Shown here piece by piece: positions 1-8,725 of a stretch of DNA of 64,000 nucleotides. A model generated the notes under the pieces. The model was not told the origin of the DNA. It saw only the letters and a list, made by a program, of their open reading frames with translations, and ran no database searches. The first letter of the stretch is position 1. The number at the start of each line of letters is the position of its first letter. A program made the position numbers and the translations under genes. The stretch is from Aquibacillus albus (GTDB lineage Bacteria; Bacillota; Bacilli; Bacillales; Amphibacillaceae), in the NCBI RefSeq assembly GCF_016908325.1, contig NZ_JAFBDR010000010.1, forward strand, positions 1 through 64,000, given 5' to 3'.

Positions 1-63
1 ACTTGCATGTATTAGGCACGCCGCCAGCGTTCGTCCTGAGCCAAGATCAAACTCTCCGATAAA
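1..63 (-). rRNA. 16S ribosomal RNA, 5' end (partial)
   Basis: Read on the minus strand, these bases are the conserved 5' end of bacterial 16S rRNA: the GAGAGTTTGATC..TGGCTCAG block, then GACGAACGCTGGCGGCG and TAATACATGCAAG. The gene runs off the left edge, so only about 63 nt are present. The mature 5' end is estimated from the conserved block and is good to a few bases. The leader and tandem promoters to the right show this is the start of an rrn operon transcribed leftward. Confidence 0.97.
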
Positions 64-170
64 GTTGAGTTTGCTTACTCAATAACTTGACTAGCATTTC
101 TTTCTTAATCCAGCTTCGGCTCCTTGACAGTCGCCTACGCTTTCTATTTAACATACTGGTTGTTTTGTTC

Positions 171-186
171 AGTTTTCAAAGATCAA
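171..186 (-). promoter_or_regulatory. boxA-like antitermination sequence in the rrn leader
   Basis: The minus strand reads GATCTTTGAAAACTGAAC in the transcribed leader between promoter P2 and the 16S gene. This matches the boxA-like element usual in Bacillus rRNA leaders, where the Nus complex binds. The call rests on position and motif only. Confidence 0.6.
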
Positions 187-219
187 ATGTTTGTTGTTCT
201 TTAACGCGACAACTTTTAT

Positions 220-248
220 AGTATAACAGGTTGTTTCGCGGAAGTCAA
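220..248 (-). promoter_or_regulatory. rRNA operon promoter P2 (sigma-A)
   Basis: On the minus strand: TTGACT, a 17-nt spacer, TATACT. It lies about 155 nt before the mature 16S end and is followed by the boxA-like leader, as expected of the gene-proximal rrn promoter. Confidence 0.9.
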
Positions 249-302
249 CGACTTTTTTATATTTTTAAAATTTGTTTACGCCATCTCGCGGCGACATAAA
301 TA

Positions 303-331
303 ATAATATCATTTAACTTCGTGGAAGTCAA
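303..331 (-). promoter_or_regulatory. rRNA operon promoter P1 (sigma-A)
   Basis: On the minus strand: TTGACT, a 17-nt spacer, TATTAT, with an A/T-rich stretch upstream. It shares the TTGACTTCC start with P2 and sits 83 bp farther out, the usual tandem rrn arrangement in Bacillus. A weaker third candidate, TTGAAT-17-TATATT, lies at 396-424. Confidence 0.88.
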
Positions 332-538
332 TGGTTTTTTCTGAAATAAATTAAAAGTTATTCCCCAATAGGCTTGACCTTGTTGAGGGATTACCAATAT
401 ATCACGATTATCCAATTGATTCAATGCTATTATCCATTCCAAATTAATCCATCCAAACCTCTTCCTTTATATAGATTCTATATACCACTTCTTACAAAAG
501 ACAAAACATTAAACACTTGATTCGTTATAAGAGGATGT

Positions 539-838
539 TCAACTATGATAAATATTTTGAAGATCCACCTTCTTCGAATTAAGAAACTTCACTCCTCCTC
601 TTTCTAGTAATTGTTTCTGTGTTTCTAACCCTTCACCAGATAAACTAATCTCTCCTTTCTTATTTATAACTCTATGCCATGGAAGATTATATTTTTTGCT
701 CATTGCATGCAAAATCCTTGAAACCTGCCTTGCACCATTAGGATTTCCTGCCATGTGCGCTATTTGTCCATAGGTCATTACTTTCCCCTTTGGGATATCA
801 AGGATAATTTGAAGAACTGCTTCCGTGAATGGAGTCAA
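539..838 (-). CDS. MGMT-family alkyltransferase-like protein (ATL)
   Basis: A 99-residue protein with the C-terminal DNA-binding fold of O6-alkylguanine transferases (residues ~1-80). The active-site motif, normally PCHR, reads PWHRVI near residue 54, so the acceptor cysteine is tryptophan. That substitution defines alkyltransferase-like proteins, which flip and flag O6-alkylguanine for nucleotide excision repair without removing the alkyl group. The start is TTG, chosen from AAAGGAGA six bases upstream. It stands alone between the rrn promoters and a divergent DUF421 gene. A bona fide methyltransferase with intact PCHR lies at 48180-48710. Confidence 0.9.
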   Translation of the reverse strand: MTPFTEAVLQIILDIPKGKVMTYGQIAHMAGNPNGARQVSRILHAMSKKYNLPWHRVINKKGEISLSGEGLETQKQLLERGGVKFLNSKKVDLQNIYHS

Positions 839-920
839 CTTAATTCTCCTTTCTGTTTTAATTATCTTTCCTTTTCATAACAATTTACTATTCGATACAT
901 TTTACCATAATAGATTAACG

Positions 921-943
921 ACATCGGACTTTAACACAGCCTA
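921..943. repeat. Copy 1 of a dispersed CTTTAACA-type repeat
   Basis: The sequence ACTTTAACACAGCC resembles the ends of the element at 12770-12850 and the hairpin at 14241-14269. Only one end is seen here, so it may be a remnant terminal repeat of an IS or MITE. Confidence 0.4.
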
Positions 944-1038
944 AATAAAAAGCCTCTTCCCATTTGGTCCAACTTTAATTTAAAAAGGATATACAGCTAA
1001 AATTATGGGATGTTAATACTTAACGGGAGGTGAAAGTA

Positions 1039-1737
1039 ATGAGCATGTACGAAATTTTAATTAGAATCTTATTAACCTTTATTGTTTTGTTAACATTGAC
1101 AAGGATGATGGGAAGAAAAGAGTTGAGCCAAATGACATTCTTTAACTTTGTGTCCGGGATTGCTATTGGCTCAATTGGGGCAAATCTTGTTGTAAATCAA
1201 AACTTAAGTATCAGAAATGGGATATTGGCCCTAGCTGGTTGGAGTATTCTAACTGTTATTATGGGCTTTATTGATATCAAATCGATAACAGGAAGAAAAG
1301 TCATATCAGGTCAGCCTGTCATTCTTATTAAAGATGGACAAATTATGGAGCATGAGATGAGGAAGGCAAGGTTAGACATTAATAAATTAAATGCTATGTT
1401 ACGTGAAAAGAAAGTTTTTTCTGTTGCGGACGTTGATTACGCCATATTTGAAACGAATGGCAAATTATCAGTTATGAAGAAAGAACCGAAGCAAACAGCA
1501 ACAAAAGCAGACACCTTTACGGCACCCACTATGGAAAGTAAATTTCCAATACCTACAGAGGTTGTCTCTGATGGTATGATAAATATGAAAAATTTACAGG
1601 AGTTAAACTTGAGTGAAGACTGGTTAAAACAAGAATTATCGAAAGCAGGAATAGACGATATTTTAGAGGTATTTTACGCCGAAGTACAAAAGGATGGTTC
1701 CTTGTATATTGATACAAAAAACGATGTAGTGCATTAG
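1039..1737 (+). CDS. DUF421 domain membrane protein (YetF/YrbG-like)
   Basis: A 232-residue protein with three N-terminal membrane segments (about residues 5-75) and the family signature GRKELSQMTFFNFV, followed by a soluble DUF421 domain (~80-155) and a second short alpha/beta region. The family is common and often multicopy in Bacillaceae. Its biochemical role is not established; some members are linked to spore membranes. I chose ATG at 1039 rather than GTG at 1030 because GGGAGG at 1025-1030 overlaps the GTG but lies eight bases before the ATG. It is monocistronic, divergent from the ATL gene. Confidence 0.85.
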   Translation: MSMYEILIRILLTFIVLLTLTRMMGRKELSQMTFFNFVSGIAIGSIGANLVVNQNLSIRNGILALAGWSILTVIMGFIDIKSITGRKVISGQPVILIKDGQIMEHEMRKARLDINKLNAMLREKKVFSVADVDYAIFETNGKLSVMKKEPKQTATKADTFTAPTMESKFPIPTEVVSDGMINMKNLQELNLSEDWLKQELSKAGIDDILEVFYAEVQKDGSLYIDTKNDVVH

Positions 1738-1815
1738 GAAAAATCGATTAGCACCAAGCATCTAAAATTTATCCTTTAAGAACGTGTTCCTCATTAACAG
1801 AAAGAAGTGATGACC

Positions 1816-3000
1816 CTAACTCATCACTTCTCTTACCTTATCCGCTAATTCTTGTCCTGATATAGAAGCAGCTCCCCCACCCTGGGCAAGAACATCATTC
1901 CCGCCACCTTTTCCATCAATTAGAGGTAGAATCGATTGAATGAACTGTTTCATACTTTCACTACGTAGTTTTCCACGTATACAAACTAGCTGTAATTTAT
2001 CTTCATTTTCACTAATAAGAACAATAATTGATGTTTCTGTCTCTGCCGTCATCTGTTGAGCAAGTTTTTGGAGCTCCTTGATCGAACGGTTACGAAAAAC
2101 ATAAACAAGCTTCTCTTTATCTGTTGCTTTATGTACCAAATCATTGGCTTCATATTCGAGTAATTTTGCTTTTAACTCATCCATTGTCTTGTCCAATTGT
2201 TTCCGCGATTTTAATAGCTGTTCCGACGTTTCAGGTAATTGTGGTTCAGGTGTGTTTAAAAGTTGACTAAGTTCACGGATGACTCCATGCTTCTGACCAA
2301 ATTGTTCCCGTACTCTACCACCACAAATAAATGAAATTCGAACATGATGTCGTTGTTTTTCCCATCCCAACAATTTGATTATAACTACCTGACCAGTTGA
2401 ATTTGGATGTGTTCCTCCACAGCCATTATAATCAAGTTCCGGGATAATAACTAAACGTATATTTTCTTTAACAGATAACTGTTTTCTAAGACGATATTGT
2501 TTAAGTTCCTCTTCTTTTACCCATTTCGTCTCGATTGGACGGTTTTCCAGAATGACTTGATTTGCAAAATCCTCCACTATTTCTAACTGTTCATCATTTA
2601 CAACTTCCGCATTCAAATCTATCGTACAAATCTCTTTACCAAGATGAAAGCTAACGGTTTTTAAATCAAAAAGCTCTTCAAAGCTAGCAGATAATATATG
2701 TTGACCAGCATGCTGTTGCATATGATCGAAGCGGTGATCCCAGTCAATTTCACCATCGACTTTCTCCGGGTCTGATAACGGTTTTTCAAGATAATGTCTC
2801 ACCTCTCCATCGATATCTTCAACATTCACAACTGGTGTACCTTGTATGACCCCTATATCATGCGGCTGACCTCCACCAGTTGGATAAAAGGCAGTTTGAT
2901 CTAAAACAACGTACAGACCACCCAAATCCAATTCCTGCTTTTTAACTTTTGCTGAAAATGATTGTAAATAGGGGTCATCATAAAATAATTTTTTTGTCAC
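1816..3000 (-). CDS. AlaX-type alanyl-tRNA editing protein with DHHA1 domain
   Basis: A 394-residue stand-alone relative of the AlaRS editing and C-terminal regions. Residues ~1-90 form the beta-barrel lead-in (FYPTGGGQP), ~90-240 the editing domain with the metal ligands HMQQH and CGGTH, and the C-terminus a DHHA1 domain ending GKGGGNDVLAQGGG. Known family members deacylate misacylated Ser-tRNA(Ala) or Gly-tRNA(Ala) in trans. All four expected metal ligands are present, so activity is likely. Start: GTG at 3000 with GGAG eight bases upstream; the GTG at 3009 sits on top of that site. No operon partner is visible. Confidence 0.9.
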   Translation of the reverse strand: MTKKLFYDDPYLQSFSAKVKKQELDLGGLYVVLDQTAFYPTGGGQPHDIGVIQGTPVVNVEDIDGEVRHYLEKPLSDPEKVDGEIDWDHRFDHMQQHAGQHILSASFEELFDLKTVSFHLGKEICTIDLNAEVVNDEQLEIVEDFANQVILENRPIETKWVKEEELKQYRLRKQLSVKENIRLVIIPELDYNGCGGTHPNSTGQVVIIKLLGWEKQRHHVRISFICGGRVREQFGQKHGVIRELSQLLNTPEPQLPETSEQLLKSRKQLDKTMDELKAKLLEYEANDLVHKATDKEKLVYVFRNRSIKELQKLAQQMTAETETSIIVLISENEDKLQLVCIRGKLRSESMKQFIQSILPLIDGKGGGNDVLAQGGGAASISGQELADKVREVMS

Positions 3001-3207
3001 GACTATCACTCCAACTATTCTCTATTCGTTTACACTATATACTAATTCTAACACTTCTTGTCATCCTGCTATACTAGGTTCTTAGAATAATACCATGTCC
3101 CTTACGCATTTATCTTTTATTGTCCATTATAGCTTTTTGCAATTAACTTTTGTTGTACTTTTTAGTTCTAAAGTCCTTGAATCATTTTATGATAAAATTT
3201 AAATCAA

Positions 3208-3294
3208 GAAGAAAAAATATTATTTGTCGATGACCAAGATAAAAATTTAACACAAGCAAAACTAATTGACTGGGACACACTAAGGGCTGATTAG
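3208..3294 (+). pseudogene. Possible C-terminal gene remnant
   Basis: A 28-codon open stretch ending in TAG has protein-like composition (FVDDQDK, AKLIDWDTLRAD) but no start codon or ribosome binding site, and an in-frame stop just upstream. It lies in the 345-bp gap before the SDR gene. It could be the tail of a deleted gene or chance; I recognise no family. Confidence 0.25.
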
Positions 3295-3354
3295 AAACAA
3301 GCTTGAACAGAAAAAGTACTACCAATACTATTAAAAGAAGAAAGAGTGATTGGA

Positions 3355-4098
3355 ATGGAATTTAATAAAAGAGTAGTAATAGTGACCGGGAGCTCCAATG
3401 GAATCGGAAAAGGTATTGCAGAAGCTTATGCAAGTGAAGGAGCATATGTTGTTGTTGCTGATATTGATGAAGTAGCTGGACAGAATACTGTGGAAGTAAT
3501 AAAGAATAATAACGGAAATGCAAGCTATGTTCGAACAGACCTCCGAAACCCTGTTAATATTGTCGATTTGATGAACAAAACTATCGAATTATACGGAAAA
3601 ATCGATATCCTAATTAACAATGCGGGTGTCTCTAGATTTAAACCGCTTTATGATTTATCTGTCGAAGAATGGGACGATGTCATAAACATTAACTTAAGAG
3701 GGACATTTCTATGTGCAAGAGAAGCTGCTAAATACATAAGAAAGAATCAACATGGTGGGGCCATTGTGAACATTGCCTCCACACGTGCTTTTATGTCTGA
3801 AGAACAATCAGAAGCATATGCTGCGACAAAGGGCGGCATTGTCGCCTTGACCCATGCCCTTTCGATTTCTTTGCAGAATGACTTCATTACAGTAAATTCG
3901 ATCAGTCCCGGCTGGATAGCAACTGGTGATTACAGTAAATTAAGAGAAATCGATCACAACCAGCACCCATCTAAACGGGTAGGAAAACCAGAAGACATCG
4001 CTCGTGCTTGCATTTTCCTCACAAACCCAAGGAATGATTTTATTACAGGTGAAAACCTCATTATAGACGGTGGAATGACCCGAAAAATGATTTATTAG
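3355..4098 (+). CDS. SDR-family NAD(P)-dependent oxidoreductase
   Basis: A 247-residue classical short-chain dehydrogenase. The Rossmann nucleotide motif TGSSNGIGKG is near residue 11, the acidic ADID after strand 2 suggests NAD preference, NNAG is near residue 87, and the catalytic Ser...YAATK set sits near 139-156. The C-terminal GGMT is typical. The substrate cannot be read from sequence. ATG at 3355 is preferred over an in-frame GTG at 3346; neither has a strong ribosome binding site. It is followed by a shared terminator facing the LysE-type gene. Confidence 0.85.
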   Translation: MEFNKRVVIVTGSSNGIGKGIAEAYASEGAYVVVADIDEVAGQNTVEVIKNNNGNASYVRTDLRNPVNIVDLMNKTIELYGKIDILINNAGVSRFKPLYDLSVEEWDDVININLRGTFLCAREAAKYIRKNQHGGAIVNIASTRAFMSEEQSEAYAATKGGIVALTHALSISLQNDFITVNSISPGWIATGDYSKLREIDHNQHPSKRVGKPEDIARACIFLTNPRNDFITGENLIIDGGMTRKMIY

Positions 4099-4192
4099 GA
4101 AGAGTACTTTCCGATTGATTGTTGCTTTTTTACAACTAAGCCTAATTGAATAAAGCTATCATGCGTAAGCGCAACAATATTCTATACTTTTA

Positions 4193-4223
4193 AAATAGCC
4201 CTCCTCAATAAAGAGGGCTATTT
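4193..4223. terminator. Bidirectional terminator
   Basis: Stem AAATAGCCCT / AGGGCTATTT with T-rich flanks, between the convergent SDR and LysE-type genes. Confidence 0.85.
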
Positions 4224-4255
4224 CTAAAATTCGATCACGTATTTTATGGAAACAA

Positions 4256-4885
4256 TTAATGAGCTTTTTCAAACGCTAACCGGATGCCAAAACCAATTAA
4301 TACAACTCCGGTAAGTCCTTCAATTGCTCTTTGTGTAGAAGCTTTACGCATAAAAAGGTACAATTTATTAATTAAAACGACATATACAAAATACCAAATA
4401 GCCGCTAACACCGAATAAGTAACACCTAAGAAGATAAACTGTGGAATAACCGTATGACTTGGATCAACAAACTGAGGTAAAAAAGTTAGAAAGAAAACAG
4501 CTATTTTTGGATTTAATAAGTTAGTGAAAAATCCTTGTCGAAAACAATGAACATTCATTTTTTTCTGTTCATCAAAATTACTAGTGGATTCAAATCCCTG
4601 CTTTTGTGTTAAAGACCATAATGCCTTAATCCCTAAATAAACCAGATAAACAGCACCAATATATTTAATAACAGAAAAGATTAAAGCAGACTTGACAATA
4701 ATAGCTGAAATACCAACGACAGCAGCAAGAGTATGTATCAAAATAGCGGTTATCGTTCCAGAGCTTGTTTTCAACCCCTCTATTCTTCCATACATAATGG
4801 TATTTTTTGTGGCTATTGCTGTATCAGGTCCTGGCAATAATACTAGTAATATAGACATGAATACAAACAAATAATAATTCTCCAT
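4256..4885 (-). CDS. LysE/RhtB-family amino-acid exporter
   Basis: A 209-residue integral membrane protein with about six hydrophobic segments and the family signature LLPGPDTAIATKNTIMYGR near the N-terminus. LysE/RhtB proteins export amino acids and related metabolites; the substrate is not predictable here. ATG at 4885 is preceded by GAGGTGG, whereas the GTG at 4894 overlaps that site. It is monocistronic and divergent from the DUF389 gene. Confidence 0.88.
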   Translation of the reverse strand: MENYYLFVFMSILLVLLPGPDTAIATKNTIMYGRIEGLKTSSGTITAILIHTLAAVVGISAIIVKSALIFSVIKYIGAVYLVYLGIKALWSLTQKQGFESTSNFDEQKKMNVHCFRQGFFTNLLNPKIAVFFLTFLPQFVDPSHTVIPQFIFLGVTYSVLAAIWYFVYVVLINKLYLFMRKASTQRAIEGLTGVVLIGFGIRLAFEKAH

Positions 4886-5057
4886 GTCTTCCACCTCTTT
4901 CTCGTTGTTTTTATACTAATCGATTTAACTTTCATACTAAAGCTTCGCCTATTTTTCATATCTACTGATAAATCCCCTAAAAAAATGATAAATGTATATC
5001 TTCCGTTCTGATTTTTCATACTACTATTATAAAACGCTAGAAGGTAGGTGTGTAAAA

Positions 5058-6053
5058 ATGGATTTACAACTAATTGAAGTTTACCTGCCAACTGAAATTT
5101 TACCTCAATTTTTCAAGAAAATAGAAGACTTTCCGATGATTTCACACTGGCATTCAAATGAGAAAAAAAACCAAGAACTCGTTCGGATTTTGGTCAAGAA
5201 AACTCAATCAGAGGAAATATTAAATTTTTTAGAACTACACGCCGAAAATAACGATGATATACACGCCCTTTTATACAATGTTCATACATATATTCCCCGA
5301 TTGGAAGAAGATGAACAGCAGAAAAAAGAAGAAAATGATGAAGCAGCTATACTTCGAGCAAGTAGACAGGAATTATATTCGGTAGTTCGTACATCAAGCA
5401 AAATATCACATAGTTTTACATGGTTCTTATTTTTATCTGCAATCGTTGCAGGAGCAGGCATTGTCAAAAATAGTCCAGCAATTGTTATTGGAGCTATGGT
5501 TATTGCTCCATTAATTGGTCCATTTACATCCTTAGCGTTTGCATCTATATTAGGCGACTATAAACTGATGCGACAATCTGTCATTACTGCGTTATATGGT
5601 TTATCTGTTCCTATTTCCATTGCATTCTTATTTGGGTTATTTTTTGAACTACCGATAAATAGCACAGAATTCACAGCAAGAACACATATAGATTTCATGG
5701 ATATTGCTGTTGCATTAGCAGCTGGTGCTGCAGGTGCACTTTCTTTTATAAAAAGGGTTTCAGAAGCATTAGTTGGTGTAATGGTGTCGGTAGCATTACT
5801 CCCACCAGCGATCGTATTAGGTATGATTCTTGGTTCTGGTGACCTATCAGCATCTATTACACCATTACTATTATTACTTGTTAACATTAGTTCGATTGTA
5901 CTTTCTGCGATTTCAGTGTTTTGGATCAGCGGCATCAAACCTGTAGAGTGGACAGAAATACAGGCAGCCAATACCTCAAGAAAATATGCACTTCTATTTG
6001 TAAGTCTAATTGTTATCTTATTGTTTATCGTTATTTATTTTATTACGTTTTAA
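5058..6053 (+). CDS. DUF389 (TIGR00341-type) membrane protein
   Basis: A 331-residue protein. A soluble N-terminal domain (1-95) is followed by a DUF389 domain with five or six membrane helices (~110-310) carrying the repeated signature PAIVIGAMVIAPLIGPFTS and LPPAIVLG. The function of the family is unproven. ATG at 5058 follows AAGGTAGGTG; the longer in-frame reading lacks such a site. A terminator follows directly and faces the GGDEF/HD-GYP gene. Confidence 0.85.
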   Translation: MDLQLIEVYLPTEILPQFFKKIEDFPMISHWHSNEKKNQELVRILVKKTQSEEILNFLELHAENNDDIHALLYNVHTYIPRLEEDEQQKKEENDEAAILRASRQELYSVVRTSSKISHSFTWFLFLSAIVAGAGIVKNSPAIVIGAMVIAPLIGPFTSLAFASILGDYKLMRQSVITALYGLSVPISIAFLFGLFFELPINSTEFTARTHIDFMDIAVALAAGAAGALSFIKRVSEALVGVMVSVALLPPAIVLGMILGSGDLSASITPLLLLLVNISSIVLSAISVFWISGIKPVEWTEIQAANTSRKYALLFVSLIVILLFIVIYFITF

Positions 6054-6061
6054 TGAATAAT

Positions 6062-6095
6062 AAAAACTATAGCTAAGTTGAAAGCTATAGTTTTT
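6062..6095. terminator. Bidirectional terminator
   Basis: Stem AAAACTATAGCT / AGCTATAGTTTT, T-rich on both strands, between the convergent DUF389 and GGDEF/HD-GYP genes. Confidence 0.88.
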
Positions 6096-6099
6096 ATTA

Positions 6100-7956
6100 T
6101 TATACTTTTGTCTCATTAATGGAAGAGCTAGAAGACTTTGAATCTTGATATTCCCTTATATCATCCGATTCATTTTTTCCGGTAAAATAATCAATAAAAG
6201 CTTCAACGTAAAATGGATCGAACTGTGTTCCAGCACAAGCTTGTAATTCTTCCATTGCCTCGTAATACGATTTTGTTTTTTGATATGGTCTTTCCGTTGT
6301 CATCGCATCAAAAGAGTCGACCACACATAATATTCTTGCTAGTTTAGGAATTTCTTCTCCTATTAATCCATATGGGTAACCTTTTCCATCATATCGCTCA
6401 TGGTGTAACTCTACTAGAGGGAGAATATCCTCGTATTTTTTAGAAGCAGCAACAATATCTCTCCCCCATGTGACATGCTTCTTTACCATTTCCCATTCAT
6501 CTGATGTTAGCTTTCCTTTTTTATTTATAATGTCCCTAGGTACTTCAAGCTTACCAATGTCATGAATTAATGCACCTAACATTAAGACTTTCTTTTCATA
6601 ATCATTTAAATCTAACTGTTTTCCGAATTCAACTGCATACCTAAACACGCGTTTGCTGTGGCGATACGTATAAATATCCCTTGCCAAAAACAACTTTAGT
6701 TGCTGTTCCATTTCTTCCATTGGTTGATCAATATCAATAGTACCAATTTCATTGCCGTAAATATGTGTATTATTTTTCCCCTGTGCCTTGGCATAATACA
6801 TGGCTTGGTCAGCATGGCTCAAAAACTCCGAAGCAGTATGAATTTCACTGTTCCACTCCATAATTCCCGCAGAAAACGAAAGACAGCCGTAAGGTAAAAG
6901 CTCTACGCCTTCAAAATACGTATCGTTCACTTTTTTTCTTAAACAATCAATAAACGAAGATGCTTCTGACACAGTTGTATCAGGCATTAATATGACAAAT
7001 TCTTCCCCACCATATCTCGCAACAATATAATCCTTGGGACTACACTCCTTTTCGAGTAAACTTCCAAAGAACGTTAACAAATGGTCACCCTGCAAGTGAC
7101 CATTCCCATCATTATACTTTTTAAAATCGTCTATATCTATCATTGCTAGACTAAGAGAAGTCTTGTTTCGCTTGACTTCATCTAACGTTTCAGATAATAA
7201 CTCTTTAAAATAACCGTGGTTTTTCAAGCCGGTCAGGTGATCAATATTAGCTTTGTTTGAAACTTCCTGATATAAATTAAAATGTTGTTTAAAAGTAAAT
7301 GAAAGTAATATCGAAATCACCAAGAATAAAAATAGTCCAAAAAAAGGTTCCGCTTGTAGCATAAAGCCCAATATAATAGAAAGTAACAAAGTACTTATGT
7401 AGCTTTCTATCGTCCCCTTCAAAAAACCCTTGAGTGCATCAAGTAAACTAGTTCTTCCTAACACAAAGAAATATGTGCTAATTAGCAACACATTGATAAT
7501 AAAATATACAGTTAGCGCTCCCGCATACGATAATAAATTGGATGGCTCTATCTCTCCTGTTACTCCCCCAAGATAAATATATGTATAATAAGCGCCAGTC
7601 ATCATTATTGTATAAAGTGAGAAATTAAAGAAATGAGCCCACCAAGGGGTAGACCTTTGATAACAAAAATAGATTAAACTAGAATATAATAAAACCGTCA
7701 ACGTAATTTCCAGGTTAAAAACAAATATACAAGCCAAATACACAGCTGAATCCATGGAAAGAGAATTTCCTTCTGGCGGAAGCTGTATTTTAAAATGGTT
7801 AAGCAAAAGTGTAGCCCCAATAATCACATAACCTAATACCCATTTGTCAAGTGAATGAAAGGAAATATCACCCAATTTAACAAACAAGATTACACCTATT
7901 ATATGTATTAGGGTAAAATATATATGTTCATTTTTTATAGAGTATTTATTCTTCAT
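6100..7956 (-). CDS. Membrane GGDEF + HD-GYP cyclic-di-GMP protein
   Basis: A 618-residue protein. Residues ~1-225 hold about seven membrane helices (MASE-like sensor), ~235-400 a GGDEF domain with intact GGEEF near 318, and ~425-590 an HD-GYP domain with HDIGK and HHERYDGKGYP. Both the cyclase and the phosphodiesterase active sites look intact. I see no RxxD inhibitory site at the usual distance before GGEEF. It is the third gene of a minus-strand run after the DUF5317 gene and a 38-residue peptide. ATG at 7956 has GAGAGTGA upstream, and that site is partly inside a CACT/AGTG hairpin (7963-7975). The input to the membrane domain is unknown. Confidence 0.93.
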   Translation of the reverse strand: MKNKYSIKNEHIYFTLIHIIGVILFVKLGDISFHSLDKWVLGYVIIGATLLLNHFKIQLPPEGNSLSMDSAVYLACIFVFNLEITLTVLLYSSLIYFCYQRSTPWWAHFFNFSLYTIMMTGAYYTYIYLGGVTGEIEPSNLLSYAGALTVYFIINVLLISTYFFVLGRTSLLDALKGFLKGTIESYISTLLLSIILGFMLQAEPFFGLFLFLVISILLSFTFKQHFNLYQEVSNKANIDHLTGLKNHGYFKELLSETLDEVKRNKTSLSLAMIDIDDFKKYNDGNGHLQGDHLLTFFGSLLEKECSPKDYIVARYGGEEFVILMPDTTVSEASSFIDCLRKKVNDTYFEGVELLPYGCLSFSAGIMEWNSEIHTASEFLSHADQAMYYAKAQGKNNTHIYGNEIGTIDIDQPMEEMEQQLKLFLARDIYTYRHSKRVFRYAVEFGKQLDLNDYEKKVLMLGALIHDIGKLEVPRDIINKKGKLTSDEWEMVKKHVTWGRDIVAASKKYEDILPLVELHHERYDGKGYPYGLIGEEIPKLARILCVVDSFDAMTTERPYQKTKSYYEAMEELQACAGTQFDPFYVEAFIDYFTGKNESDDIREYQDSKSSSSSINETKV

Positions 7957-7981
7957 ATGTATCACTCTCTAAGTGAATATA

Positions 7982-8000
7982 GGGGAGACTTGCTCCCCCT
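7982..8000 (-). promoter_or_regulatory. Intercistronic hairpin before the GGDEF/HD-GYP gene
   Basis: The minus-strand transcript can form GGGGAG-CAAGT-CTCCCC in the 56-nt gap between the peptide gene and the GGDEF/HD-GYP gene. No uridine run follows on that strand, so an mRNA stability or partial-termination role fits better than full termination. Confidence 0.45.
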
Positions 8001-8012
8001 TTATCTTAATAA

Positions 8013-8129
8013 TTAATGAGTTACTTTAAATCCTGATGTTAAAGCTGAAACAAGGGAATAAATGATAAACGCATTAATTACTAAACCAGTAAGTTTAATA
8101 CCAAATGTGGTACGCTCCGTTTTTTTCAT
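8013..8129 (-). CDS. 38-residue membrane micropeptide coupled to the DUF5317 gene
   Basis: A 38-residue peptide with a charged N-terminus (MKKTER), one hydrophobic helix (about residues 10-31) and a short polar tail ending KVTH. AAGGAGGTGAAG lies just before ATG, and the ATG overlaps the DUF5317 stop codon (TAATG), so translation is probably coupled. I do not recognise the family. From position it could be a regulator or subunit of the adjacent membrane proteins, or a secreted or membrane signal. The coding call rests on the ribosome binding site, overlap and amphipathic composition. Confidence 0.7.
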   Translation of the reverse strand: MKKTERTTFGIKLTGLVINAFIIYSLVSALTSGFKVTH

Positions 8130-8725
8130 TATACTTCACCTCCTTGCAAATTTCTAACTTTTGTACTTTCTTTTTCAGATTTTTTTCTATATAACATTTT
8201 ATCTTGGATAAAAAGAAAGATACCAATGTTCATAATGACATCCCCTATACTAATTACTTGTGATTTGGGATATGGTGATGTGATTGGGATAATATCCCCG
8301 AGAAAAGCTAATTTGGTAGTTTCAGTTAGTATCATGTGTTTACCATACAAGCCATCTTTTAACGCTTGAATATACATCGGATCTAACACATTAGCGGCTT
8401 CCTCTGAAACGGGCATTCGTCCACCATTAACAATCATAACAATGAAGTTTAATAAAACTCCTAAAAAAATGATAGATATACCATACTGAAACCGATTCAC
8501 CCAAAGAAAGATCAAACCTATGATATAAACAAAAATAAATAGATAATTGCTAATACTTCCTATAAACTCTATTGCATTCTGAAAATAAAAAACTGTAAAC
8601 TGCAATATAAATATTACCGGGAATATCCAGCCCCATTTAAACAATTTCTTCTCAGCAAGCCACTTTAAATTCCCTTTTCGAAAAAAACCAACGATTAAAG
8701 ACCAAATAATCCCATCAGCTACCAT
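8129..8725 (-). CDS. DUF5317 family membrane protein
   Basis: A 198-residue protein with about five membrane helices and the family landmark NGGRMPVS near residue 105, where the topology changes. DUF5317 proteins have no assigned function. ATG at 8725 has AGGTGG nine bases upstream. The stop codon overlaps the micropeptide start, and the GGDEF/HD-GYP gene follows 56 nt after that, which suggests one transcript. A TTGACG..TAGATT pair around 8790-8820 on the minus strand is a possible sigma-A promoter. Confidence 0.82.
   Translation of the reverse strand: MVADGIIWSLIVGFFRKGNLKWLAEKKLFKWGWIFPVIFILQFTVFYFQNAIEFIGSISNYLFIFVYIIGLIFLWVNRFQYGISIIFLGVLLNFIVMIVNGGRMPVSEEAANVLDPMYIQALKDGLYGKHMILTETTKLAFLGDIIPITSPYPKSQVISIGDVIMNIGIFLFIQDKMLYRKKSEKESTKVRNLQGGEV

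Noticed and set aside
257-442. 61-codon minus-strand ORF near the 16S gene
   Set aside because: It overlaps rRNA promoter P1 and the possible third promoter and has no good ribosome binding site; the promoters explain the sequence.
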